A DNA stretch of 64,000 nucleotides from JARRQJ01 sp963761035 (lineage in GTDB: Bacteria; Pseudomonadota; Gammaproteobacteria; DRLM01), in NCBI GenBank assembly GCA_963761035.1, contig CAVXFH010000002.1:2955964-3019963 (forward strand), in the 5' to 3' direction. Position 1 is the first letter of the stretch. Each line of letters opens with the position of its first letter. Below, piece by piece: positions 18,019 through 26,604 of this stretch. Position numbers and translations under genes: made by a program. The notes under the pieces were generated by a model that saw nothing but the letters and a program-made list of their open reading frames with translations, was not told the DNA's origin and made no database searches.

Positions 18019-19161
18019 ATGCGTATTATTTCCCTACCCCATATTAGCAATGTCGATTCAGCCTCATGGAATACTTTAAATATTCAATTTAATCCATTTA
18101 TAAGTCATGAGTTTTTAAATGCATTTGAGTATGGGCATTGTGCCAACCCCAAGGGCGGCTGGACACCTGCCCATCTCCTGGCGATGGAAGATGATCAACT
18201 GGTGGGCGCCATGCCCTTGTATTTCAAATCCCACTCCTGGGGGGAATTCGTCTTTGACTTCGCCTGGGCCGATGCCTACCAACGCAGCGGCAAGGCATAT
18301 TACCCCAAAGCAATCGCTGCCGTTCCGTATACGCCAGCTACGGGGCCGCGCCTGCTCGTGCCGCCCATTCCCGCCGCTGATGCAATTAAAATTGCGCTTA
18401 TCGAAGCGGCAAAGGAATTGGTAAGATCGCAGGGCGCTTCTTCTTTGCATTGCCTGTTTCCAACCCAAGACCAAGCCGAATTCCTGGAATCGCACGGCTT
18501 TCTATATAGGCTCGGATGTCAATATCACTGGCAAAACCGCGGCTATCGCGACTTTGATCATTTTCTGAATGGTTTCTCTTCAGAAAAACGCAAAAAGGTT
18601 AACCGTGAACGGCGCCGCATTCGCGAAGCCGGAATAGAAATCAGCGAACACCATGGCCACGAGGTGACGCCGACGTTATGGCGGGTGTTTTTTCGCTTTT
18701 ATCTCGATACAGTATTGCGCAAGAGCGGCTATGCACCGCTGACCTTGGAATTCTTTCAGGGCGTCGGCCGTACCATGCCCGACTGCGTGGTCATGGTTTT
18801 GGCGCAATATCACGGCGAATATGTGGCTGCCGCACTAAGCTTTCGTGGCGGAGATACCTTATACGGCCGCTATTGGGGTGCCAGCCGCGACTTTCATAGT
18901 CTGCATTTCGAACTGTGCTATTACAGGGGAATCGAATATTGTATAAAACATGGATTGCAACGCTTCGAACCAGGAGCGCAAGGAGAACATAAGATAAGCA
19001 GAGGGTTTCTGCCCACACCGACATACTCCTGCCATTGGCTGGCGGATGCGGCTTTTCAACGCGTAATTCAAGGTTTCCTGGAACGGGAACGGCATCAGAT
19101 GCGTTATCATATGGCCGAACTCGGCACCCATGGGCCATTTAAATCCACACCGCGACGGTGA
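18019..19161 (+). CDS. FemAB/GNAT-like protein, COG3146 family
   Basis: The 380-residue protein begins MRIISLPHISNVDSASWN behind TGGAGA. It matches the DUF482/PF04339 family, which has a tandem GNAT fold related to FemAB peptidyltransferases: an N-terminal half with FISHEFLNAFE and LVGAMPLYFKSHSWGEFVFD, and a C-terminal half with EKRKKVNRERRRI and RFEPGAQGEHKISRGF. FemAB proteins use aminoacyl-tRNA. The gene lies directly before two genes for aminoacyl-tRNA-protein transferases, so a related use is possible but unproven. The stop is 12 bases before aat. Confidence 0.8.
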   Translation: MRIISLPHISNVDSASWNTLNIQFNPFISHEFLNAFEYGHCANPKGGWTPAHLLAMEDDQLVGAMPLYFKSHSWGEFVFDFAWADAYQRSGKAYYPKAIAAVPYTPATGPRLLVPPIPAADAIKIALIEAAKELVRSQGASSLHCLFPTQDQAEFLESHGFLYRLGCQYHWQNRGYRDFDHFLNGFSSEKRKKVNRERRRIREAGIEISEHHGHEVTPTLWRVFFRFYLDTVLRKSGYAPLTLEFFQGVGRTMPDCVVMVLAQYHGEYVAAALSFRGGDTLYGRYWGASRDFHSLHFELCYYRGIEYCIKHGLQRFEPGAQGEHKISRGFLPTPTYSCHWLADAAFQRVIQGFLERERHQMRYHMAELGTHGPFKSTPRR

Positions 19162-19173
19162 GAGATTTCATCC

Positions 19174-19878
19174 TTGGCAACTTCAATTCCTTTACAGTGG
19201 TTAGATCCGAACGATAGCGAGGCGGCATTCCCCGACCTTGAGCTCGCCCTTCGAGAGCCCAACGGTTTGCTGGCCTTCGGCGGCGATCTTTCTTCTCAAC
19301 GCCTATTAAGGGCCTATCGACAAGGAATCTTTCCCTGGTATAACAAAGATCAACCCATATTATGGTGGTCGCCAGATCCGCGCCTGGTACTATATCCGGA
19401 GCATTTGCGGATATCGCGTAGCCTATACAAAACCTTACGAAAAAGCCTCTACGAGGTAACTGCCGATAAAGCATTTCTTCGGGTTATCAGCCATTGCGCC
19501 GAACCTCGTGCCGATGGCCCCGGCACCTGGCTTACCGACGAAATGAAGACCGCGTACTGCCGGCTGCATGCTATGGGTCATGCCCACTCTGTGGAGAGCT
19601 GGTACCAAGGTGACTTGGTGGGCGGGCTTTACGGATTGGCATTGGGCAAAATTTTTTTCGGTGAGTCCATGTTTTCGCGGCGCAGCGACGCCTCAAAAGT
19701 GGCCCTTGTCCACTTGATGAGGCATTTGCAAAAATGGGGATATGTCCTTATCGATTGCCAGTTAGCCTCGGCGCATTTAAGCAGCCTGGGTGCGATACTT
19801 ATTCCGCGCCGCCGTTTCAGGAAGATCTTAAATCGCCATTGTGATGCACCAACCGTCTGGGAAAGTTGGAACGCTTAA
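19174..19878 (+). CDS. aat: Leucyl/phenylalanyl-tRNA-protein transferase
   Basis: This 234-residue enzyme adds Leu or Phe to N-terminal Arg/Lys of proteins and so creates N-degrons. Seen are FPDLELALREPNGLLAFGGD, YRQGIFPWYN, WWSPDPR and GGLYGLALGKIFFGESMFS. It starts at TTG, 12 bases after the preceding stop, with a GAGAG site. One base separates it from bpt, and clpS/clpA, the receptor and unfoldase for these degrons, lie within 5 kb. The whole N-end rule pathway is clustered here. Confidence 0.96.
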   Translation: MATSIPLQWLDPNDSEAAFPDLELALREPNGLLAFGGDLSSQRLLRAYRQGIFPWYNKDQPILWWSPDPRLVLYPEHLRISRSLYKTLRKSLYEVTADKAFLRVISHCAEPRADGPGTWLTDEMKTAYCRLHAMGHAHSVESWYQGDLVGGLYGLALGKIFFGESMFSRRSDASKVALVHLMRHLQKWGYVLIDCQLASAHLSSLGAILIPRRRFRKILNRHCDAPTVWESWNA

Positions 19879-19879
19879 G

Positions 19880-20623
19880 ATGAATAACCTCGACGATCAA
19901 GCGCCAAAATCGCACGTCAGCCGAACTATCCGCTTGTATATGAGCCCCGCACACCCCTGCGCCTATTTGCAGGAACGCGATGCAATCACGCAATTCATCG
20001 ACCCCAAACAGACGATCAATTCGCGTATGTATAGTCAACTCGTCGACGCCGGCTTTCGCCGCAGCGGGGGATACGTATATCGGCCCCGTTGCAGCGCCTG
20101 CCAGGCCTGTATCCCCGTCCGGATCCCGGTCAAGGCCTTTTCGCAGTCCCGTAGTCAACGCCGCACTTGGGAACGAAACCAAGATCTGCATATAAACTTT
20201 ATTCCGGCCCAATTCAGCGAGGAGCACTTCATGCTCTATCGGCGCTACATCGCAGCACGTCATTCGGCCGGCGGCATGGATTCCACAGAGCCGGAGCGGT
20301 ACCGGGAATTTCTGCTCAGCGCTTGGAGCGATACTTGGTGCTATGAATTTCGTCTCGGTCCCCGGTTACTCGCCGTGGCGGTCATAGATCGCCTGATTCC
20401 CGGTTTTTCCGCCGTCTACACCTATTATGATCCGGCTTATACCGAACGTAGCTTAGGCACCTTCGCCGTACTGTGGGAAATCGCCGAAGTCCAAAGACTC
20501 GATCTTTCGTGGCTTTATCTGGGCTATTGGATCAAGGAATGTCCGAAAATGAGTTATAAAACCCGCTATCGACCCTTGGAAATATTTCGCAATGGTCTGT
20601 GGCAATCCTTGCAAAGCCGCTGA
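19880..20623 (+). CDS. bpt: Aspartate/glutamate leucyltransferase (Bpt/Ate family)
   Basis: The 247-residue transferase has an N-terminal Cys cluster (CSACQACIPVRIPV) and the C-terminal block GFSAVYTYYDPAYTERSLGT followed by YLGYWIKECPKMSYK, typical of bacterial Bpt and eukaryotic ATE1. Bacterial members transfer Leu to N-terminal Asp/Glu, extending the N-degron set to acidic residues. E. coli lacks this gene; Vibrio and Pseudomonas have it. It starts one base after aat and forms an operon with it. Confidence 0.95.
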   Translation: MNNLDDQAPKSHVSRTIRLYMSPAHPCAYLQERDAITQFIDPKQTINSRMYSQLVDAGFRRSGGYVYRPRCSACQACIPVRIPVKAFSQSRSQRRTWERNQDLHINFIPAQFSEEHFMLYRRYIAARHSAGGMDSTEPERYREFLLSAWSDTWCYEFRLGPRLLAVAVIDRLIPGFSAVYTYYDPAYTERSLGTFAVLWEIAEVQRLDLSWLYLGYWIKECPKMSYKTRYRPLEIFRNGLWQSLQSR

Positions 20624-20714
20624 TTACCCCCTGGATCGGCTTTTCCTTTGAAAATTTTGGTGAATTGGGGCAATATGCGCGTTCCGAATTTAACCCTTGG
20701 AGTAAATTGAAGGT

Positions 20715-20933
20715 ATGGCCAAAGAAGACCATATTGAGATGGAAGGCACGGTAATCGAAACCTTGCCAAATACAATGTTCCGCGTGCAATTAGAAAATGG
20801 CCATGTCGTCACCGCCCATATTTCAGGCAAGATGCGCAAACATTACATACGCATCTTGACCGGTGACAAGGTCACAGTGCAACTGACTCCCTACGACCTC
20901 ACCAAGGGCCGCATCAGCTTCCGGGCCCGCTAA
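20715..20933 (+). CDS. infA: Translation initiation factor IF-1
   Basis: The 72-residue single OB-fold protein begins MAKEDHIEMEGTVIETLPNT and ends with the DLTKGRISFRAR tail. It binds the ribosomal A site during initiation. A GAAGG site precedes the ATG. A TTGAAA -35-like hexamer at 20648 with a poor -10 (CAATAT) is the only promoter hint. It is convergent with clpA. Confidence 0.98.
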   Translation: MAKEDHIEMEGTVIETLPNTMFRVQLENGHVVTAHISGKMRKHYIRILTGDKVTVQLTPYDLTKGRISFRAR

Positions 20934-21019
20934 ACTCTCAAGTCATTAAGGTTCCACGATAGTGGCAACTTGCTCAGCCCTTTTTGCGGATCTTGGCGCG
21001 CAGAATGCCGGGTAACGGC

Positions 21020-23293
21020 TCAGGCATGAGCAATGGGTTCTTCACTGGTTTGATAGTCAAATGCCAGCTCACCTTCCTTGATGGTGATGATCACGTGACC
21101 TCCGCTGGCGAGTTTGCCGAACAGTAATTCCCCCGCCAGCGGTTTTTTGATTTTCTCCTGAATCACACGGGCCATGGGCCGCGCCCCCATCTGGGGGTCG
21201 AATCCGTGTTCTGCTAACCAGTTGCGCGCTACCTCATCCACTTCCAAGGTGACATTTTTCTCTTCCAGTTGCGCTTCCAGCTCGACGATAAATTTATCCA
21301 CCACATGACCGATGGTCATCCCGTCCAGCTGCTTGAATTGGATGATCCCGTCCAAACGGTTGCGAAACTCAGGAGTAAATAGCTTCTTGATCATCTCCAT
21401 GCTATCGCTGGTGTGATCCTGCTGTGTAAAGCCCATGGACCGGCGGCTGATCTGATCGCTGCCGGCATTGGTGGTCATGATGACGATGACATTACGGAAA
21501 TCCGCCTTACGGCCGTTGTTGTCAGTCAAGGTGCCGTGATCCATCACCTGCAGCAACAGATTGTAGACGTCGGGATGAGCCTTTTCGATTTCGTCCAGCA
21601 GCAGCACCGCGTGGGGATGTTTGTTGACCGCCTCGGTGAGCAGCCCTCCTTGATCGAAACCGACATAACCCGGTGGCGCACCGATAAGACGTGACACGGT
21701 ATGGCGTTCCATATACTCCGACATGTCGAAACGGATCAACTCAATACCGAGCACCTTGGCCAATTGCCGCGAAACCTCGGTCTTTCCCACGCCGGTCGGG
21801 CCGGCGAATAGAAATGATCCGATGGGTTTCTGCACGTTGCCGAGACCTGAACGGGCCATCTTAATGGCGGATGCCAGGGCATCAATCGCTTCATCCTGTC
21901 CGTATACCACCAGTTTCAGATCGCGGTCCAGGGTGCGCAGTGAATCCTTATCCGAGGCGGATACGCTCTTGGGTGGAATACGCGCCATCTTGGCAACGAT
22001 ATTTTCGATCTCCACCACGCCGATGGTCTTTTTGCGCTTCGAGGCCGGTAAGAGATGCTGGGTGGCGCCTGCCTCGTCGATAACATCGATCGCCTTGTCT
22101 GGCAAATGACGGTCGTGAATGTAACGTGCCGACAGTTCCACCGCCGCGCGCAAGGCGGCACGGGAATATTTGACGCCGTGATGTTCCTCGAAACGGGATT
22201 TCAGGCCGCGCAATATATGTACCGTATCCTCTACGGAAGGTTCGCCCACGTCGATCTTCTGAAAACGGCGCGACAACGCCCGGTCCTTTTCAAAGATACC
22301 GCGATATTCTTGATAGGTAGTGGAACCGATACAGCGCAACTTACCCGTGGTTAACACCGGCTTGATCAAATTGGATGCGTCCATCACTCCACCGGAAGCG
22401 GCGCCGGCGCCGATGATGGTATGGATCTCATCGATAAATAGAATACTCCCGGGTTCCCGCGCCAGTTGCGCCAACACCGACTTTAGGCGCTTCTCAAAAT
22501 CGCCGCGGTATTTGGTGCCGGCCAAGAGTGCCCCCATATCTAAGGAATAAATAGTAGACTTAGCGAGTACATCGGGCACTTTGCCCTCCACTATCATCCT
22601 CGCCAAACCTTCCGCTAAAGCGGTCTTGCCCACACCGGCTTCGCCCACGAACAGGGGGTTATTCTTACGGCGGCGGCACAGAATCTGGATGGTGCGCTCA
22701 ATCTCGTGATCGCGGCCTATTAAGGGATCAATCTTATCCTGACGCGCCAGCTCATTGAGATTGGCCGCAAAGTTTTCCAAGGGACTCTTGGCCGCCGATT
22801 CGCCGTTTTCCTCTTCTTCGCCGGTGAAAGAAATACTCTCCGGCTCATCCTCTTCACCCGGGATCTTGGAAATCCCATGGGAGATGTAATTCACGATATC
22901 CAAACGTGTGATGTTCTGTTTGTGCAATAAATATACGGCCTGGGAATCCTGCTCACTGAAAATGGCCACTAGGACGTTTGCACCGGTGACCTCTTTTTTG
23001 CCCGAGGACTGCACATGAAACACCGCCCGTTGCAGGACGCGCTGAAACCCTAAGGTCGGTTGAATTTCCCGGCCGTCGTCGGGGGTAAGATGCGGCGTGG
23101 TTTCCTCGATAAAGGCCGCCAGCTCCTTTTTGAGTTGATCAACATTGGAGCCACAGGCCTTCAATACCTTGATGGCGGCACTATTATTGAGCAAGGCCAA
23201 TAACAGATGTTCCACGGTAACAAATTCATGCAGATGTTCCCGCGCTTCGCGAAATACACCATTTAACGTTTGCTCTAAATCATGGCTCAACAT
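21020..23293 (-). CDS. clpA: ATP-dependent Clp protease ATP-binding subunit ClpA
   Basis: The 757-residue Hsp100 has an N-domain that docks ClpS (MLSHDLEQTLNGVF start), then two AAA+ modules with Walker A GEAGVGKTALAEGL and GPTGVGKTEVSRQL. The second module has FDMSEYMERHTVSRLIGAPP and the C-terminal LLFGKLASGG region. An IGF/IGL-type ClpP loop is consistent with the GLGNVQKPIGSF neighbourhood being intact. The start was set by GGAG seven bases before the ATG. It unfolds N-degron substrates for ClpP. It follows clpS by 29 bases. Confidence 0.97.
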   Translation of the reverse strand: MLSHDLEQTLNGVFREAREHLHEFVTVEHLLLALLNNSAAIKVLKACGSNVDQLKKELAAFIEETTPHLTPDDGREIQPTLGFQRVLQRAVFHVQSSGKKEVTGANVLVAIFSEQDSQAVYLLHKQNITRLDIVNYISHGISKIPGEEDEPESISFTGEEEENGESAAKSPLENFAANLNELARQDKIDPLIGRDHEIERTIQILCRRRKNNPLFVGEAGVGKTALAEGLARMIVEGKVPDVLAKSTIYSLDMGALLAGTKYRGDFEKRLKSVLAQLAREPGSILFIDEIHTIIGAGAASGGVMDASNLIKPVLTTGKLRCIGSTTYQEYRGIFEKDRALSRRFQKIDVGEPSVEDTVHILRGLKSRFEEHHGVKYSRAALRAAVELSARYIHDRHLPDKAIDVIDEAGATQHLLPASKRKKTIGVVEIENIVAKMARIPPKSVSASDKDSLRTLDRDLKLVVYGQDEAIDALASAIKMARSGLGNVQKPIGSFLFAGPTGVGKTEVSRQLAKVLGIELIRFDMSEYMERHTVSRLIGAPPGYVGFDQGGLLTEAVNKHPHAVLLLDEIEKAHPDVYNLLLQVMDHGTLTDNNGRKADFRNVIVIMTTNAGSDQISRRSMGFTQQDHTSDSMEMIKKLFTPEFRNRLDGIIQFKQLDGMTIGHVVDKFIVELEAQLEEKNVTLEVDEVARNWLAEHGFDPQMGARPMARVIQEKIKKPLAGELLFGKLASGGHVIITIKEGELAFDYQTSEEPIAHA

Positions 23294-23322
23294 GAAGTTA
23301 CTCCAACTTCTTAATGCAACTC

Positions 23323-23643
23323 CTAGGCCTTTTCCATAGTGCAAAGGAGCGGGTGTTGATTCTCCCTAGAATAATTATTCACCTGATGAACCTTGGTTTC
23401 CGCCACATCACGGGTATATACACCACACACCCCTATCCCTCGGGTATGCACATGCAACATGATTTGAGTAGCCTTTTCCTGATTCATGCCAAAAAATCTC
23501 TGTAACACCTCCACAACAAAATCCATGGGCGTAAAGTCGTCGTTTAAGATTATCACCTTGTACAAGGGGGGTTGCTTAAGTTTCGGCTTTACCTCCTCAA
23601 CTGCGAACCCATCTTGTGCGGTGCCCGAACGATGCGCGCTCAT
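23323..23643 (-). CDS. clpS: ClpS adaptor
   Basis: The 106-residue N-recognin starts MSAHRSGTAQ (AGGTGG site; an in-frame GTG three codons upstream is less likely). Signature parts are YKVIILNDDFTPMDFVVEVL (N-degron pocket), the HVHTRGIGVCGVYTRDVAETK core and a short basic end. It delivers proteins with N-terminal Leu, Phe, Tyr or Trp to ClpA. The product pairs functionally with aat and bpt upstream. Confidence 0.97.
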   Translation of the reverse strand: MSAHRSGTAQDGFAVEEVKPKLKQPPLYKVIILNDDFTPMDFVVEVLQRFFGMNQEKATQIMLHVHTRGIGVCGVYTRDVAETKVHQVNNYSRENQHPLLCTMEKA

Positions 23644-23769
23644 AGATCCCACCTACTATAACGAACCAAACCGTGCATTACTGAAGTCATAGATATCAAT
23701 AAAAGATACACTTCCTGAAAACGCCACTAACACCATAAAAACCGCAGCTGTCTTGACAATAATACTAAG

Positions 23770-23787
23770 TTGGACGACAGTGTCCAA
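23770..23787. promoter_or_regulatory. Dyad in the clpS-cspD intergenic region
   Basis: A perfect six-base inverted repeat TTGGAC-GACAGT-GTCCAA lies between the divergent clpS and cspD genes. It is 11 bases after a TTGACA hexamer (23753-23758) that could be a -35 element. Its spacing is like that of a repressor operator, but no matching regulator is known to me. Confidence 0.35.
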
Positions 23788-23904
23788 TGCAAAGTTCTAT
23801 TGCTCATGACGTACGAGCTGCGGGTTGGGGTCCAATGCGGTACGGGGATCTCTAGCGGTGTGGTAGCGGCCTAGGTTTGGCCGTCGCAATGCGGAGAGTT
23901 GGCA

Positions 23905-24138
23905 ATGAAAACCGCGACTGGTGTCGTAAAATGGTTCAGCAATGCAAAGGGTTACGGCTTTATTATGCAGGATGAAGGTGGGGAAGAGATATTCGCCCAT
24001 TTCTCAGCGATAGAAATGGAAGGATATCGAACGCTAAAGCAGGGCCAGAAGGTGGAATTTCAATTACAACAAGGTCCGAAGGGTTGGATGGCTGCAAGCA
24101 TCCGTCCCGCCGCTGATGCCACCAGCACTAGCAACTAG
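23905..24138 (+). CDS. cspD: Cold shock-like protein CspD
   Basis: The 77-residue CSD protein starts MKTATGVVKWFSNAKGYGFI at the ATG eight bases after GGAG. RNP1 (KGYGFI) and a diverged RNP2 (EEIFAHFS) are present, and a CspD-like C-terminal extension is seen. CspD blocks replication opening in stationary phase in E. coli. The divergent position next to clpS-clpA is the conserved CspD context. The leader is long, about 250 bases from clpS. Confidence 0.92.
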   Translation: MKTATGVVKWFSNAKGYGFIMQDEGGEEIFAHFSAIEMEGYRTLKQGQKVEFQLQQGPKGWMAASIRPAADATSTSN

Positions 24139-24162
24139 AGTGCCCTCGTCGCTACTATTCAT

Positions 24163-24208
24163 GATCCCCGGATAATCCGCAGGGAACATCCGGGAGATGC
24201 TTTTTATT
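24163..24208 (+). terminator. Intrinsic terminator after cspD
   Basis: The stem CCCGGAT/ATCCGGG (24167-24173 and 24188-24194), extended by GAT/ATC pairs around one bulge, has a 14-base loop. A TTTTTATTT tract follows a few bases later. It overlaps the stop of convergent icd. Confidence 0.65.
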
Positions 24209-25463
24209 TGCAAAAGCCGATGATCGCCTCACCAAACCCCGAGCAACTGACTTCAGATGCATTGGGCATCAACCTCGCCAAGTCATAAGTCACCGTTCCT
24301 GCCGCTATAGCCGCACTTACCCCCGCCACGATCAGATCGGCGGCCTCTATCCAACCCATATGGCGCAGCATCATCTCCGCGGATAAAATCAACGAGCTGG
24401 GATTCACTATGTTCTTTCCCGCATACTTGGGTGCGGTGCCATGGGTTGCCTCAAAAAGGCCTACCGTGTCGGACAAATTAGCGCCCGGCGCGATGCCGAT
24501 ACCGCCCACCTGGGCCGCCAAGGCATCCGAGATATAGTCACCGTTAAGATTCAGTGTGGCAATAATGTCGAACTCCTCGGCGCGAAATAAAATCTCCTGC
24601 AGAAAGGCATCGGCGATTACGTCTTTGATGATGATCTCGCGCCCGCTCTTGGGACTCTTGAAACGACACCACGGTCCTTTGTCGATCTCCGTGGCGCCGA
24701 ACTCCCTTTTGGCCAGTGCATAGCCCCAGTTCTTGAAGGCGCCTTCGGTGAACTTCATGATATTGCCCTTGTGCACCAAGGTCAGGGACCCGCGATCGTT
24801 GTCGATGGCGTATTGGATGGCCTTACGCACCAACCGCTCCGTGCCCTCGCGCGATACCGGTTTGATACCGATGCCCGAACTTGTCGGAAAGCGGATCTTC
24901 CTGACCCCCATCTCGCGCTGCAAGAATTCGATGAGCTTCCTCGCCTCAGGGGTCTCTGCCGCCCATTCGATCCCCGCGTAGATATCCTCGGAGTTCTCAC
25001 GAAAGATCACCATGTCCACCTTTTCCGGCGCCTTAACCGGGCTGGGCGTACCAGGGAAATAGCGTACCGGTCTGAGACAAACGTAGAGATCCAAATCTTG
25101 ACGTAGCGCTACGTTGAGAGAGCGAATACCGCCGCCCACCGGTGTAGTCAGCGGACCTTTAATACCCACCGAGAACTGCTTCAATGCCTCGAGCGATTCA
25201 TCAGGCAACCATACATCCCGGCCGTAGACCCGTGTGGACTTTTCGCCCGCATAAATCTCCATCCAGGCGATAGAGCGCCGCCCACCATAGGCCTTGGCCA
25301 CCAGCGCATCCACCACCCTGCGCATCACCGGCGTCACATCGATGCCGATGCCGTCACCCTCGATGAAGGGAATGATTGGACGATCGGGGACGGTGAGAAT
25401 ACCATTGGAGGCAACCCGGATCGCTTCGCCATCACCGGGAACTATAATCTTGTCGTAGGCCAT
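24204..25463 (-). CDS. icd: Isocitrate dehydrogenase (NADP+)
   Basis: This 419-residue enzyme is close in length to E. coli Icd (416). Seen are VPDRPIIPFIEGDGIGIDVT, the phosphorylatable serine loop GGGIRSLNVALRQ and GDYISDALAAQVGGIGIAPG. It oxidises isocitrate to 2-oxoglutarate in the TCA cycle. The leader has AGGAGAGAGGG just before ATG. That GGGATGG segment is complementary to the C-rich loop of the small RNA-like unit at 30.05 kb. Confidence 0.98.
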   Translation of the reverse strand: MAYDKIIVPGDGEAIRVASNGILTVPDRPIIPFIEGDGIGIDVTPVMRRVVDALVAKAYGGRRSIAWMEIYAGEKSTRVYGRDVWLPDESLEALKQFSVGIKGPLTTPVGGGIRSLNVALRQDLDLYVCLRPVRYFPGTPSPVKAPEKVDMVIFRENSEDIYAGIEWAAETPEARKLIEFLQREMGVRKIRFPTSSGIGIKPVSREGTERLVRKAIQYAIDNDRGSLTLVHKGNIMKFTEGAFKNWGYALAKREFGATEIDKGPWCRFKSPKSGREIIIKDVIADAFLQEILFRAEEFDIIATLNLNGDYISDALAAQVGGIGIAPGANLSDTVGLFEATHGTAPKYAGKNIVNPSSLILSAEMMLRHMGWIEAADLIVAGVSAAIAAGTVTYDLARLMPNASEVSCSGFGEAIIGFCK

Positions 25464-25544
25464 CCCTCTCTCCTAAGATGCTTGAAACAATAAACGCAAT
25501 ATTCTAACAGCTGGTCCGCATGCGCTGCTATTCGCCACACAGAT

Positions 25545-26105
25545 ATGACACAGATCATTCTTTTCAACAAACCCTACGGGGTCCTTTGCCAATTCACGGG
25601 CGGCGCCGGCAGGACCACCCTCGCCGATTACATCCCGATCAAGAATATCTACCCGGCCGGCAGATTAGACCAGGACAGCGAGGGTTTGCTGGTATTGAGC
25701 GACGACGGCCGATTGCAGCACCGCATCGCTGATCCACGCCACAAGCTAGCTAAGCACTATAGGGTGCAAGTGGAGGGCGAGCCGGATCAAGACGCGCTTT
25801 CCCGCCTGAGAACAGGGGTACCGCTCAAGGACGGCTTGAGCGCCCCCGCCGAGGCGGAGTTGCTCGCATCGCCTGTCATCTGGCCGCGCACACCGCCTAT
25901 TCGCTCCCGTGCGCGCATCCCTACGGCTTGGATAAATCTCATCCTGCGCGAAGGATGGAATCGTCAGATACGGCGCATGACGGCCGCGGTGGGTTACCCA
26001 ACCCTGCGCTTGATACGCCACCGGGCTGGAGCATGGGAGTTGGGTGATCCGGTGCCCGGTGAATACCGCATTCTCACCTATAGGGAAGACCACCGCCTGC
26101 GCTGA
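25545..26105 (+). CDS. rluE: 23S rRNA pseudouridine(2457) synthase RluE
   Basis: The 186-residue RsuA-family enzyme lacks an S4 domain, as RluE does. The catalytic aspartate is in YPAGRLDQDSEGLLVLSDDG, and the KPYGVLCQF and REGWNRQIRRM motifs are present. It modifies U2457 in E. coli 23S rRNA. It is divergent from icd and followed by nudJ, the conserved enterobacterial order. Confidence 0.95.
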   Translation: MTQIILFNKPYGVLCQFTGGAGRTTLADYIPIKNIYPAGRLDQDSEGLLVLSDDGRLQHRIADPRHKLAKHYRVQVEGEPDQDALSRLRTGVPLKDGLSAPAEAELLASPVIWPRTPPIRSRARIPTAWINLILREGWNRQIRRMTAAVGYPTLRLIRHRAGAWELGDPVPGEYRILTYREDHRLR

Positions 26106-26122
26106 CCGTGTATAATTTCCTA

Positions 26123-26575
26123 ATGAACGACAGACCCCGCATCACCGTCGCCGCAGTCATCGAAATGGATGGACGTTTCCTCCTGGTGGAAGAGCGTAGT
26201 GACGACGAGATCGTCTACAACCAGCCTTCCGGACATTTGGAAGCGGGAGAGAGTCTGCTTGAGGCCGTAGTGCGCGAAACTCGGGAGGAAACCGCGTGGC
26301 ACTTCCAACCCACCGCTGTCTTGGGTATTTATCATTGGGCCAGTCCGAAGAACCGGGCGACCTATCTGCGCTTTTGTTTTACCGGAAAATGCCTCGGGCA
26401 CGATCCCCATCAAACCCTGGATAGCGGAATCATCCGCGCCTGGTGGCTCACCAGAAATGAAGTGATCGCGCGTACACCGCAACTTCGCAGCCCCCTGGTG
26501 CTGCGCTGTATCGATGACTACCTTACCGGCAAGCGTTATCCATTGGCGCTATACGCGGATATCCCTACAGCCTGA
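26123..26575 (+). CDS. nudJ: Nudix hydrolase NudJ
   Basis: The 150-residue protein has a complete Nudix box, GHLEAGESLLEAVVRETREE followed by T (about 40-62). NudJ hydrolyses hydroxymethylpyrimidine pyrophosphate and nucleoside triphosphates. The start at 26123 (MNDRPRITVAAV) is typical; an in-frame GTG five codons earlier cannot be excluded, and neither has a clear Shine-Dalgarno. It directly follows rluE and precedes mnmA. Confidence 0.92.
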   Translation: MNDRPRITVAAVIEMDGRFLLVEERSDDEIVYNQPSGHLEAGESLLEAVVRETREETAWHFQPTAVLGIYHWASPKNRATYLRFCFTGKCLGHDPHQTLDSGIIRAWWLTRNEVIARTPQLRSPLVLRCIDDYLTGKRYPLALYADIPTA

Positions 26576-26604
26576 AATTCCATCTTGTTGCGCCACTGCC
26601 CGCT

